DNA of 64,000 nucleotides. Origin: Clostridium fessum (GTDB lineage Bacteria; Bacillota; Clostridia; Lachnospirales; Lachnospiraceae). Both the position numbers and the translations under genes were made by a program. The DNA lies in contig NZ_PYLO01000001.1 of assembly GCF_003024715.1 (NCBI RefSeq), forward strand, positions 558,001 to 622,000, read 5' to 3'. Below are positions 7,232 through 16,262 of the stretch, piece by piece. The notes beneath the pieces were generated by a model. The model was not told the DNA's origin and searched no databases. It worked only from the letters and a program-made list of their open reading frames with translations. Numbering within the stretch: the first letter of the stretch is position 1; each line of letters starts with the position of its first letter.

Positions 7232-9169
7232 TTATTTAGCTTCGTCTGCTTTCACAGTCTCACGCAGGTTTTTCTCTTCGATCTCCTTCTGGATGGACTC
7301 GATGAAGCTCTCTACACTGCTTGCACCCTCGTCACCTGCAAAACGGCTGCGAACGGAAACGGTCTTCTCTTCTTCCTCTTTCTGTCCAACAACCAGCATG
7401 TACGGGATCTTCTGGGTCTGTGCCTCGCGGATCTTATAGCCGATCTTCTCGGAACGTGTATCCATCTCTGCACGGATGCCAGCCTCGGTCAGCTTGTCCA
7501 GAACTTCCTTGCTGTAATCTGCGTATTTGTCAGAAATCGGAAGAATCTTTACCTGTACCGGTGCCAGCCAGGTTGGGAATGCACCTGCGAAGTGCTCGAT
7601 CAGGATACCGATGAAACGCTCGATGGAGCCAAATACAACACGGTGAATCATGATCGGACGATGTTTCTCGCCGTCTGCTCCGGTGTACTCTAATTCAAAT
7701 CGCTGTGGAAGCTGGAAGTCAAGCTGGATGGTACCACACTGCCAGGTTCTTCCGATAGAATCTTCCAGATGGAAGTCGATCTTCGGTCCATAGAATGCGC
7801 CATCGCCCTCGTTTACCACATACGGCAGTCCCAGCTCTTCCAGAGCGGAACGCAAGCCTTCGGTTGCCATCTCCCAATCTTCATCACTTCCCATGCTGTC
7901 TTCCGGACGGGTGGACAGCTCTACGTGATATTTGAACCCAAACAGGGAATATACCTGGTTGATCAGGTGTACAACGCCCTTGATCTCGTCCTTGATCTGC
8001 TCCGGTGTCATGAAGATATGTGCATCATCCTGTGTGAAACAGCGTACACGCATCAGACCATGAAGCTGACCAGATTTCTCATGACGATGAACGATACCAA
8101 GCTCACCCATACGCAGCGGCAGATCACGGTAGGAACGTGGCTCAGAAGCGTATACCAAAACGCCGCCCGGACAGTTCATTGGTTTAATTGCGTAATCCTC
8201 TTCATCGATCACAGTTGTATACATGTTGTTTTTGTAATGATCCCAGTGTCCGGAAGTCTCCCAGAGCTTGCGATTCAGGATGATCGGAGTGGAAATCTCT
8301 ACATAACCAGCTTTTTTATGGATTTCTCTCCAGTAATCAAGCAGGGTATTTTTCAGTACCATGCCCTTCGGCAGGAAGAACGGGAAACCCGGACCTGCAT
8401 CGTGCATCATGAACAGGCCAAGTTCTTTGCCCAGTTTACGATGGTCACGTTTCTTTGCCTCTTCCATCATTGTGATGTATGCTTCCAGATCCTCTTTGGT
8501 TGCAAATGCGGTCGCATAGATACGGGTCAGCATTTTGTTCTTCTCGCTGCCTCTCCAGTATGCGCCTGCCAGATTCATCAGCTTAAATGCCTTACCAACA
8601 CCCTTGGTGTTCATCATGTGAGGTCCTGCACATAAGTCAGTAAAATCACCCTGACGGTAGAAGCTGATCTCTGCATCCTCCGGCAGATCCTCGATTAATT
8701 CTACCTTGTACGGCTCCTCTTTCTCCTTCATGAACTCGATCGCTTCATTTCTCGGCAGAGTAAAGCGCTCCAGTGGAAGTGCTTCTTTGATGATTTTCTT
8801 CATCTCTGCCTCGATCTTTGGCAGATCCTCTGCAGTCAGAGGGGTAGCCGGATCGACATCATAGTAGAAACCGTCTGCGATGGACGGTCCAATCGCAAGT
8901 TTTGTCTCCGGGTAAAGGCGTTTTACAGCCTGTGCCATTACATGGCTGGCGGTATGGCGCAGAGCTGCCAGACCTTTCTCATCCTTTGCAGTCAGGATAT
9001 TTAACTGACAGTCATGGTCGATCACGGTACGGAGATCTTCTTCCTTACCGTCAACCTCACCCAGACATGCCACTCTCGCCAGACCTTCGCTGATGTCTTT
9101 TGCAATGTCGATGATGGACATCGGGCTCGCATATTCTTTGACAGAGCCATCTTTTAATGTGATCTTCAT
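7232..9169 (-). CDS. thrS: Threonyl-tRNA synthetase
   Basis: A 645-residue class II synthetase that charges tRNA-Thr. Domains in order are an N-terminal TGS domain (MKITLKDGSVKEYASPMS), the editing/second additional domain with HTASHVMAQAVKRLYP, the catalytic core with PMNCPGG and the class II motifs, and the anticodon-binding domain ending near ADEAK. Length is normal. The start at 9169 follows AAAAGGAGAAAAAAG and matches the family N terminus. The frame stays open for 60 more codons upstream, but that part is repeat A2 in the leader and should not be translated. Expression is set by the T-box leader upstream. It is a single-gene transcript. Confidence 0.97.
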   Translation of the reverse strand: MKITLKDGSVKEYASPMSIIDIAKDISEGLARVACLGEVDGKEEDLRTVIDHDCQLNILTAKDEKGLAALRHTASHVMAQAVKRLYPETKLAIGPSIADGFYYDVDPATPLTAEDLPKIEAEMKKIIKEALPLERFTLPRNEAIEFMKEKEEPYKVELIEDLPEDAEISFYRQGDFTDLCAGPHMMNTKGVGKAFKLMNLAGAYWRGSEKNKMLTRIYATAFATKEDLEAYITMMEEAKKRDHRKLGKELGLFMMHDAGPGFPFFLPKGMVLKNTLLDYWREIHKKAGYVEISTPIILNRKLWETSGHWDHYKNNMYTTVIDEEDYAIKPMNCPGGVLVYASEPRSYRDLPLRMGELGIVHRHEKSGQLHGLMRVRCFTQDDAHIFMTPEQIKDEIKGVVHLINQVYSLFGFKYHVELSTRPEDSMGSDEDWEMATEGLRSALEELGLPYVVNEGDGAFYGPKIDFHLEDSIGRTWQCGTIQLDFQLPQRFELEYTGADGEKHRPIMIHRVVFGSIERFIGILIEHFAGAFPTWLAPVQVKILPISDKYADYSKEVLDKLTEAGIRAEMDTRSEKIGYKIREAQTQKIPYMLVVGQKEEEEKTVSVRSRFAGDEGASSVESFIESIQKEIEEKNLRETVKADEAK

Positions 9170-9226
9170 CTTTTTTCTCCTTTTCGTTCTGAAATAATAA
9201 AAGCTTCCTGACCAGAAGAACCACGA

Positions 9227-9347
9227 AAGAATGTGTCTTGGCACATTCTCGCGCCGAGCACGATCGCCTGCGACATGTTGCTTCTTCGCGCGAGTGCGCA
9301 TCCCGCGGAGCGTTTTTTGTTTCATAGGACGCAATTTCCTATGAAAC
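9227..9347. repeat. Repeat family A, copy A2, inside the thrS leader
   Basis: About 90% identical by eye to 2847-2968, with the same hairpins (GAATGTG.C/G.CACATTC and TTTCATAGGA/TCCTATGAAA). It lies between the T-box terminator and the thrS ribosome binding site, so it is part of the thrS mRNA when the T-box reads through. Its TTTCATAGG end touches the T-tract of the T-box terminator, as copy A1 does at its own terminator. Confidence 0.8.
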
Positions 9348-9652
9348 AAAAAGTCCCTTAGCCAGATATTTCTGACTAAGGGACGATAAATCGCGGTTCC
9401 ACCCTTATTGAATCGATCGTTCGGATCGATTCCACTTCATTCTGATGATAACGGAATCACCGTTCCCGATTAAGGGACATTCAAAGCTGGTATTCAGATT
9501 TGTTTTCCTGTCCGGCGCTTCCACCCACAGCCACCTGCCTCTGTTATTTCAGGCTTTTCCTGCGACGCCGTTCTCTGTCCAGTTCCACAATCCTACTGGT
9601 CTTCTCAACACTTTCTTTATATAGATAAACCCGTTTCTGGTTCATCATTACA
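9344..9652 (-). promoter_or_regulatory. T-box riboswitch of thrS
   Basis: The minus-strand leader carries the T-box sequence AAGGGTGGAACCGCGA (9391-9406). It is followed by a terminator pairing GTCCCTTAG with CTAAGGGAC (arms within 9352-9384) and a T-tract. Stem I features are visible: an AGTA turn, an AGAGAACGG-type distal element, and a likely specifier ACC (threonine) in GAATACCAGC at 9489-9491. Uncharged tRNA-Thr should stabilise the antiterminator and allow thrS transcription. The T-box core is unmistakable; the exact specifier is my reading. Confidence 0.92.
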
Positions 9653-9658
9653 GTCTCG

Positions 9659-9686
9659 ATTATATCAGCTGTTTCTATTTTGTCAA
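9659..9686 (-). promoter_or_regulatory. Promoter of the thrS T-box transcript
   Basis: TTGACA (9681-9686) and TATAAT (9659-9664) on the minus strand with a 16-bp spacer. Both hexamers match consensus. The -35 lies 28 bp from that of the divergent ssrA promoter. Confidence 0.85.
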
Positions 9687-9714
9687 GATATTTTTCTCTT
9701 GAGTTTTCACTGCA

Positions 9715-9743
9715 TTGACAGACCGCCTCTTTCATGGTATGAT
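9715..9743 (+). promoter_or_regulatory. Promoter of ssrA
   Basis: TTGACA (9715-9720), a 17-bp spacer and TATGAT (9738-9743) on the plus strand. The predicted start near 9750 is just ahead of the mature tmRNA 5' end. Confidence 0.85.
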
Positions 9744-9762
9744 AATAAGGATCTAAATATAA

Positions 9763-10100
9763 GGGCCAGTACCGGTTTCGACAGGGATCATGAAGCTGGT
9801 GAAGCTATCCGCATGCGATGCGTTAAATGGCAAACTTAAAATTAAACGCTAACAACAAATTAGCATACGCTGCCTAATTTGGCAGTTGTCAGCCTTAGAG
9901 CACTCACACTTTAAGAATCTGGCATCGAATATGTGAGAAACGATGACAGGCGGGTTCCGGACTGTCAGGCGTATCAGGAACTACTGAAGTTCTGAGGATG
10001 TTCGTTTCCGCAGGATAGAGGGAATGTCAAAGAACGGACTATGATAGTAGAAGAACAGGGAATTGGTTTTTGGACACGGGTTCAACTCCCGTCTGGTCCA
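9763..10100 (+). ncRNA. ssrA: tmRNA
   Basis: The tRNA-like ends pair (GGGCCAG with CTGGTCC). The 3' end has the T-arm GGGTTCAACTCCC, and the 5' part has GGTTTCGACAGGG. The messenger part resumes at GCA within TGGCAAAC, the same context as in other tmRNAs, and encodes the tag ANLKLNANNKLAYAA followed by TAA. With SmpB (encoded at 38957-39421) it rescues stalled ribosomes and marks the product for proteolysis. CCA is not encoded. The tag is 15 residues, longer than the common 9-11, and ends in the usual small hydrophobic AYAA. Confidence 0.96.
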
Positions 10101-10103
10101 CTA

Positions 10104-10153
10104 AAAAGAACTGCCGCCCAGCAAATCATTTGCTGATGCGGCAGTTCTTTTTC
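10104..10153. terminator. Bidirectional terminator between ssrA and the MMPL operon
   Basis: AAGAACTGCCGC and GCGGCAGTTCTT pair around the inner palindrome AGCAAATCATTTGCT. A-runs precede and T-runs follow, so it can end ssrA on the plus strand and the convergent operon on the minus strand. Confidence 0.88.
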
Positions 10154-10177
10154 TTATCTATTTTTATTCTGCATCTT

Positions 10178-12808
10178 TTACCGATTCTGGAATATCTCAA
10201 TAATCGCCTTCACGATCGCCACCAGCACATTCCACATCCGTTTTAACGGACCTTCTTCACTGCTGCCGTCTGCCTCCTGATCGGAGATATCGGTTGATTC
10301 ATCATCATCGCTGATCTCATCGGTCCGCAGGACGATCTGCACGCTGTTCGGGGACGGATTTTTCGAGGAGGTAAAGGAAATCTTCTCCGCCTCCGGATCT
10401 ATGTTCAGGAAGTTGTTCTCATCCTCAAACTTATCGATCTGCTCATCGAGCGTACTCTTCATGTCTTCCCCCGCTTCCCGAACCGCCGCAAGCTGATCGA
10501 TCATGGTCAGGTTCTTATCAAGAATCTTCTCCATGCCCTGCAGCGTTGCCTTGGTTCCGGCATCCAGCGAATCACCTGCCGAAATCAGCGTGTCATTCAA
10601 AAGACTGAGCATATCATGTGTGGTATAAAGTGCCCTGGTCAGCCGGTTCATCAGTTCTTCAGAATCAGACAGGGAATCCAGCATCGTCGGCACATATTTA
10701 TCCGTTGTGTCAATCAGGACCCGCATATCATCCAGCAAATTAATCAGTTCATCGGTCGAACTTCTGAGCGCCGATAAAGTCGAACCCGTCTTGCCAGTAA
10801 TATCTCCCGCCGTCTTGAACGCACCATTCACTTTATTCACAATCGTTTTCGCAGTTTTCTGCGCCTGCTCCACTTTCTGGAAAATGCCCTTCGTCTCTTC
10901 CACCAGACTTGCAGCATCCGCAGAATAAGTAGTCGCTGACAGAGACTCCAGCGCCTCCTCTACATCATCTTCTGCATTGCCAATCTCATCTTCCCAGCTC
11001 GCATCATTGACACCGCCGCTTCCCGGCTCGCCGGACGGTCCGGCTGTCAGGGCTCCCGCAGAAACCTCGGTTCCAAATGCATTCACCTCTGCATCCTGAC
11101 CCGAGGAGTTGTCTTCCGAAGCGGAACCCGAATTCTTAGCAGAATCCGTCTCTGCCTTGTCTGCCGTCGAAGCAGGATTCTTCTCTTCCGTCTTTGTCGG
11201 TGATTCAGCCGCTTTTTCCGCCTGGTTACCAGCTGCACCAGACGCTATGCCTGCGCCCGCTGCTTCCTGTTCAGCCGAATCTTTACTTTCTGTTCCTGCT
11301 GAGCCAGAGGCCGAAGTGCCTGCTGCCATTTCCGCGTCATCCGTGGTATTTGCAGAACCCGTAGTTTTTGCATGATCGGCGGCACCTGCAGAATCCGTGA
11401 TATCTGCGCTGCCAGCCGCCCCCGCTGTCTGACCATTTCCGTTTCCAGATGCCGCCTCCGACGATACAGATGTCTCTTCCTTCTCCGCACTCTTCATCTT
11501 GCGGATCCGTTTCAGCTTCATGCCGTCTAACGTGGCTAAACTCTGATTCAGGCTTCCAATCCCCTGTTCTGTCACCGCCAGGGAGGTATTTCCCTGTCCC
11601 AGAAGTTTATCGAGTTCTTCCAAAATTTTCTGGACTTCCGCCGTCTTCTGAGCAAGCTCTTTCTCGATCGCCTCCTGCGACTGCTGGCTGAGCAGTCCCT
11701 TGTTCAGCTCATCGGCTGCCGAACGCAGCGATTTACTCAAACCTCCCAGACGATCATACAGGCGATCTAGTTCATCCTGCATATCTTCCATCGTATTGGA
11801 AAGCGCCTGTGTGTTGCTGTTAATATCCGTCACCGCATCGCGCGCCGTCTGTAAATACGGAATCATGACCGTCGTCTGATCCGTGACCGCCTGCAGATCG
11901 GCAAGCGCCTGTGTCGAGAGCGCCTCGATCTGTTTCCGGTTAGCACTGACGGTTCCACGCGCCTGATCGAGATTTGACAGACCGCCCTTCACGCCGGAAA
12001 CATCCGACTTCATGGATTCCATCGTCTTTAACAGCGCATTCATGCTGTCATACATCTTGTTTCCATCCTCGCGCCAGGTATCTTTCGCCTCTTTCAGATC
12101 CTTGATGCGGTTCAGCTCATCCAGGGTCCCCGGAACCATCATCATAATGACTCCGATATTCTCATACTTATCCGTGCCGACCCGGACTGTAAAATCGCCG
12201 TCCTCGCCCGGAAGCGCCGCAAACATTGCCGCCTGATAGCTTCCAACCGACTGCACCTGCGCGCCCGGCGCATCGACACTATAGCATTTCTCCATATCCA
12301 CCGGCACAAGCACGGTCAACACCATATTATTTTTGTAATACGCCTTCGCCTCCTCATTCGGGGTCGCCTTTACATTGACCTCAACCAGACCAGACGCCCC
12401 CGCCAGTTTGGATGCATCCGCTTCCACTCCATTAAGTTTATAGGAAACGTCAAACGTCCAGGGCAGATCGACGCTGTTTTTCGGCATCGTACATTGATAA
12501 TAAAAACGCGAATTCTTCTCCGGCAGTTTCCATGTGACGGTTCCATCGCCAATTTCCGGCGCCGTGTCGTCCGTCATGTTGACCACCTTGTCATAGGTAC
12601 CATAATCGGTATATTCGGTCAGTCCATTCGTGGTACAGCCTTTGACCACATTGATCTGCGTTGCCGTTCCATAATAGTCCAGATTGACATACATCGTTTC
12701 ATCTACCTGAACTCTTGGTGCAGCCGCCCGGACAGGAACTGCCGCACTCGTTACCAGCGTAACCGCTGCCAGCGTCGCCGCCGCTCCTCTTCTAATGATC
12801 TTCTTCAT
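10178..12808 (-). CDS. Secreted coiled-coil protein partnered with MMPL transporter
   Basis: 876 residues. A signal peptide (KKIIRRGAAATLAAVTLVTSAAVPVRAAA) is followed by a beta-rich domain (~35-240) and long predicted coiled coils (~245-430 and ~640-830), like the extracellular part of YhgE/Pip-type proteins. Between them, at ~440-600, is a low-complexity Ala/Ser/Gly/Glu stretch. The C terminus (VLVAIVKAIIEIF) is hydrophobic and may anchor it. Its start overlaps the MMPL gene end by 17 bp, so the two are probably translationally coupled. I infer an accessory role in export or envelope assembly. The molecular function is not known from sequence. Confidence 0.75.
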   Translation of the reverse strand: MKKIIRRGAAATLAAVTLVTSAAVPVRAAAPRVQVDETMYVNLDYYGTATQINVVKGCTTNGLTEYTDYGTYDKVVNMTDDTAPEIGDGTVTWKLPEKNSRFYYQCTMPKNSVDLPWTFDVSYKLNGVEADASKLAGASGLVEVNVKATPNEEAKAYYKNNMVLTVLVPVDMEKCYSVDAPGAQVQSVGSYQAAMFAALPGEDGDFTVRVGTDKYENIGVIMMMVPGTLDELNRIKDLKEAKDTWREDGNKMYDSMNALLKTMESMKSDVSGVKGGLSNLDQARGTVSANRKQIEALSTQALADLQAVTDQTTVMIPYLQTARDAVTDINSNTQALSNTMEDMQDELDRLYDRLGGLSKSLRSAADELNKGLLSQQSQEAIEKELAQKTAEVQKILEELDKLLGQGNTSLAVTEQGIGSLNQSLATLDGMKLKRIRKMKSAEKEETSVSSEAASGNGNGQTAGAAGSADITDSAGAADHAKTTGSANTTDDAEMAAGTSASGSAGTESKDSAEQEAAGAGIASGAAGNQAEKAAESPTKTEEKNPASTADKAETDSAKNSGSASEDNSSGQDAEVNAFGTEVSAGALTAGPSGEPGSGGVNDASWEDEIGNAEDDVEEALESLSATTYSADAASLVEETKGIFQKVEQAQKTAKTIVNKVNGAFKTAGDITGKTGSTLSALRSSTDELINLLDDMRVLIDTTDKYVPTMLDSLSDSEELMNRLTRALYTTHDMLSLLNDTLISAGDSLDAGTKATLQGMEKILDKNLTMIDQLAAVREAGEDMKSTLDEQIDKFEDENNFLNIDPEAEKISFTSSKNPSPNSVQIVLRTDEISDDDESTDISDQEADGSSEEGPLKRMWNVLVAIVKAIIEIFQNR

Positions 12809-15233
12809 GGCTTCCAGCCTCCCTTTTTTCTGTCATCTTCCGTTTCCGGTCTTTTCTTCGTTCTCTCACTTTTCCGAGTAGCCGGAGCTTTCTTCTGTGT
12901 TTCTCCCGCGCCTCCGCATCGGAATCTGTTTTCTCTTGAGAACCGCCCATCTCTGTCATTTCTGTATCTTCCAGCGCTTTCGTTTCAGCTTCGAATTGTT
13001 TTCTTTTCGACGTAACTGAATCTACCAGCGGCTTTTTCCCTTTCCACACGGCACCAGCCACGCGTCTTGCCGCCCGTTTCATACGGGCATGGCGGCGTTC
13101 GCGCCGTTTTTTGAAAAACAGATGAATCCTCTCAAATTCGTTCTGCATCAGGATATGATCAAACAATACCAGAAATGCCGGCATCAGGGAGCAGACAAAA
13201 AGCATACTAATCAGAGCCCCCCGTCCAATCAAATGTCCCAGATCGCCGATCGCCGCGACACTCGATACCTTGTATACAATATATCCGGCACAGGTCAGGA
13301 TCGAACCGGATGTCAGAATCGCCGGAATACCAAGATTCAGCGCCCCGATCGCCGCTTCCTTCTTATCCATCGTCTTGCGGCATTCCAGATAATTGTTCGT
13401 CGTCAGAATCGCATAATCGACGGTCGCGCCCAGCTGGATACAGCTTACGATAATGTAACCAATGAAAATCATCGTGTCTCCGACGATGTACGGTACCGCC
13501 ATATTGACGAAAATCGCGACCTCAATCGGAATCATGATAAGGAGCGGAATAATCAGTGATTTAAAACTCCACATGACAACCACAAATACGCCGATCAGCG
13601 ACATCACATTGACACGGCTGTAATCCTTCGTGATCGTCGTCTGGATGTCCTGTGTGGACGGTGTTGTGCCGACCAGATACGAATTTTCCGGATAATATTT
13701 CTTCATGATCGCCTGGATCTCATCCGAGCACTGGTACGCCAGCTTGCTCTCGCCCTTACTCTTAACGTAAATAAGGATTCTCGCATAATCTTTTTTATGT
13801 AACTGGCTTGTGATGCTGTACGGAAGGAAATCTTCCGGTACGCCCTCCGGGAGCTGCCCGGACAAGGACGTTACACTCTTCATGTACGGCAGGTCTTCCA
13901 GCTCATCCGTGAACTGTTTTTCCTTGATAAAAGAAGTATCCGGCACGATTGCCATCATCATATTGCTTCGTCCGAATTTCGCTGTGATCAGCTCATCATC
14001 CTCATATACCGTCGTTCCCTCGCTGGCGCCGACCGCGTCATTTCCGTAGAGGAAATCGTTCATGCTCTGCGCCGTGTATGCCGGGATCGCCAGCACCGCA
14101 ATCAGAATCAGCACGATGCGGCGGCTGTTGTAGATACCGTGGCTGAGCTTATCAAACGACGGCAGGAACGAACGATGGGATGTTTTCTCAATCATCGGCG
14201 TCATACGCAGAATCATCGCCGGCATAAAAAACACCACTGTCAGAAGACTCAGGACAATACCTTTTGCCAGCACGAGTCCCATATCAAATCCGATATTAAA
14301 CTTCATAAAACACAGAACGATAAATCCGACGATCGTCGTCAGGCTGCTGGCGAAAATGGAGTTTAATGCCTCATTGATCGCGTTGCTTAACGCGGTCATC
14401 TGATCCAGTCCCTTTGCCTTTTCCCTCGCAAACGCGTGGCTTAAGAAAATCGAATAATCCATCGAGCAGGCGAGCTGCAGGACCGCCGACACACTGTTCG
14501 TCAAAAAGGATATCCGCCCGATAAACAGGTTCGTTCCTTTGTTCAGGACGATCGCCACGCCCATGACCGTCAGATACAGCACCGGTTCAAACCAGGAGTT
14601 CGTCGTCACGGTCAGAATCAGGAAAATAACCACGACCGCCAGCGTCATAATCAGCTTCATCTCGCTCGAAACATTTTCCTGCAGCGATTTGTTCTGAACC
14701 GCCATGCCGACGTAATGTCCCTTGTCTCCGAGAATGTCCTTGATCTCATCGATCGTCTGGGACGTCCTCTTATCCGTGTCGCCGTTTACAAAAACAATAT
14801 CCATAACCGCCGTATTATCCTTGTAATACTCATCAACACTATTAAAGTTGATAAATGCGTCCGCCGCGTATACGCTGGTCGATGTATCGAGCCACATGAC
14901 CTGATCGACTCCGTCCAACGCCTCTATTTTATCCTTGTAGGCTTTCGCCTCATAAAGCGAAACATCATCAATCATGATGCGCCCCGTGCCGGGGTAGCCG
15001 AATTTCTCTTCCATCAGGTCCAGTCCCTGTTTGGACTGGACGGTCGACGGCAGGTATTCCGTCAGATCATAGTTGATCTCGACAAACGGCGCCATGAGCG
15101 CTGATATCAGCACCAGAACCAGAAAGACAATCTCGATCGCCCTGCTCCGCTCAATGATGAATTTCGGCAGGGAGAAGGCTTCTTTTTCCGTCTGTTTTTC
15201 TTCTTTGCGTTTATGTAAAAATTTCAGTTTCAT
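12792..15233 (-). CDS. MMPL/RND-type membrane transporter
   Basis: An 813-residue polytopic protein of the RND superfamily, MMPL branch. TM1 is at ~33-53, followed by a large outside domain and a membrane bundle (VVIFLILTVTTNSW, LQLACSMDYSIFLSHAFA). A second half repeats this pattern (VVVMWSFKSLIIPLLIM, IQLGATVDYAILTTNNYLE). The CSMDYSIFL and GATVDYAIL motifs hold the acidic residues that carry protons in the family. The C-terminal ~90 residues are cytoplasmic and strongly basic. Substrate is unknown; relatives move lipids or antimicrobial compounds. The start follows AGGAG with 9-nt spacing, 35 bp after the upstream wall-binding gene. Confidence 0.88.
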   Translation of the reverse strand: MKLKFLHKRKEEKQTEKEAFSLPKFIIERSRAIEIVFLVLVLISALMAPFVEINYDLTEYLPSTVQSKQGLDLMEEKFGYPGTGRIMIDDVSLYEAKAYKDKIEALDGVDQVMWLDTSTSVYAADAFINFNSVDEYYKDNTAVMDIVFVNGDTDKRTSQTIDEIKDILGDKGHYVGMAVQNKSLQENVSSEMKLIMTLAVVVIFLILTVTTNSWFEPVLYLTVMGVAIVLNKGTNLFIGRISFLTNSVSAVLQLACSMDYSIFLSHAFAREKAKGLDQMTALSNAINEALNSIFASSLTTIVGFIVLCFMKFNIGFDMGLVLAKGIVLSLLTVVFFMPAMILRMTPMIEKTSHRSFLPSFDKLSHGIYNSRRIVLILIAVLAIPAYTAQSMNDFLYGNDAVGASEGTTVYEDDELITAKFGRSNMMMAIVPDTSFIKEKQFTDELEDLPYMKSVTSLSGQLPEGVPEDFLPYSITSQLHKKDYARILIYVKSKGESKLAYQCSDEIQAIMKKYYPENSYLVGTTPSTQDIQTTITKDYSRVNVMSLIGVFVVVMWSFKSLIIPLLIMIPIEVAIFVNMAVPYIVGDTMIFIGYIIVSCIQLGATVDYAILTTNNYLECRKTMDKKEAAIGALNLGIPAILTSGSILTCAGYIVYKVSSVAAIGDLGHLIGRGALISMLFVCSLMPAFLVLFDHILMQNEFERIHLFFKKRRERRHARMKRAARRVAGAVWKGKKPLVDSVTSKRKQFEAETKALEDTEMTEMGGSQEKTDSDAEAREKHRRKLRLLGKVRERRKDRKRKMTEKREAGSHEEDH

Positions 15234-15268
15234 GCCTGCTTGCTCCTGTCATACAATGATTGCGATCC

Positions 15269-16237
15269 TTACCGCATCAAAATAATCATATAATAATGCT
15301 TATCGCCGACCTGCTGATGTGCAACACCCATTTCCTTATAATAAATCACCCGGTCCACGCGCTTTTTCTCGTCGCTGTCGTGATTACGCAGAAGCTTTTC
15401 TTCTGCCTGCGTCACATCATCACAGTTGATGAGGTAAATCTCCGTATGACGTCTCGCAGTGCTTTCCCCGATGGATTTGAGGTAATCATCAAGTGTGCCT
15501 TCATCCGGGATCCGGCTGCTTCCATAACCCTTACTGCGTGCCATCGCCAGGCGGTGTTCGGCGATCTGCTGTAATTTTCCATTTAAAATAAAGCTGGCAT
15601 CTTTATCGTAATCTTTTTTGTCATCGTCATAGTAATCTTCTTCCTCATCCCCGTCAAACGCGTCCGCCTTCAGCTCATTTAAGCTGTCCGCCATCGCCTG
15701 GGTATCTGCATCCAGAAATGCCAGCGTGTACGCGCCGCCGCCCGTGTTTTTCTTCTTTTTGGCGTTCGCCAGGCTGCCGTCCGCGTTGATCGTATACTGC
15801 GTCTCATCCTTTGTGAAGGTCGTTCCCTCCATCGCGCCGCTGTCTTTCAGGAAATAGTATTTTCCGTCGATATTCTGCCAGCCGGTCGCCATCGCGCCGT
15901 CCCCTTGCAGATAATACCAGGTTCCATTTTCCTGCTCCCAGCCCGTTTTCATCAAACCGTCTGCTCCGAGCAGGTACCATTTTCCGCCCATCTGCTGCCA
16001 GCCCGTCAGGTAAGAACCGTCCATTCCCACCAGATAATAACCATTCTCCACCGGCTGCCAGACACCCGCATCATCCGCAAGCACTGTCTGGGCGGCAGAC
16101 GCTGAGAAAAGGAGACTTACTCCTGCGATTCCTGCCAGCCGTACTATCTTATGTCCCAGAACCGCTTTCAGCGCCCTTTTTAACCCCGGCGCCGTCCGCT
16201 TTTCTTCCTTCTTCATCCACAACTTTCTGTCCTTCAT
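15269..16237 (-). CDS. Wall-binding-repeat protein with CAP-like C-terminal domain
   Basis: 322 residues. A basic N terminus and one hydrophobic segment (~34-54, ending AQTVLA) act as signal or anchor. Residues ~58-140 contain choline-binding-type wall repeats (GWQQMGGKWYLLGADG, GWEQENGTWYYLQGDG, GWQNIDGKYYFLKDSG). An acidic Asp/Glu/Lys linker follows. The C-terminal ~110 residues (LNGKLQQIAEHRLAMARSKG to MGVAHQQVGDKHYYMIILM) resemble a CAP/SCP domain, a tentative call. It is the second gene of the operon, 25 bp after the kinase-like gene and 35 bp before the MMPL gene. The start follows GAGGACAGCGT. Confidence 0.75.
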   Translation of the reverse strand: MKDRKLWMKKEEKRTAPGLKRALKAVLGHKIVRLAGIAGVSLLFSASAAQTVLADDAGVWQPVENGYYLVGMDGSYLTGWQQMGGKWYLLGADGLMKTGWEQENGTWYYLQGDGAMATGWQNIDGKYYFLKDSGAMEGTTFTKDETQYTINADGSLANAKKKKNTGGGAYTLAFLDADTQAMADSLNELKADAFDGDEEEDYYDDDKKDYDKDASFILNGKLQQIAEHRLAMARSKGYGSSRIPDEGTLDDYLKSIGESTARRHTEIYLINCDDVTQAEEKLLRNHDSDEKKRVDRVIYYKEMGVAHQQVGDKHYYMIILMR

Positions 16238-16262
16238 ACGCTGTCCTCACTCTTCTTTATGC

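Noticed and set aside
7769-8635. A 288-codon plus-strand open frame opposite thrS
   Set aside because: It is antisense to an intact synthetase, without ribosome binding site or recognisable domain.
11109-11375. Plus-strand Ala/Ser/Pro-rich open frame opposite the coiled-coil protein
   Set aside because: It mirrors the low-complexity Ala/Ser stretch of the minus-strand gene and has no start signal of its own.
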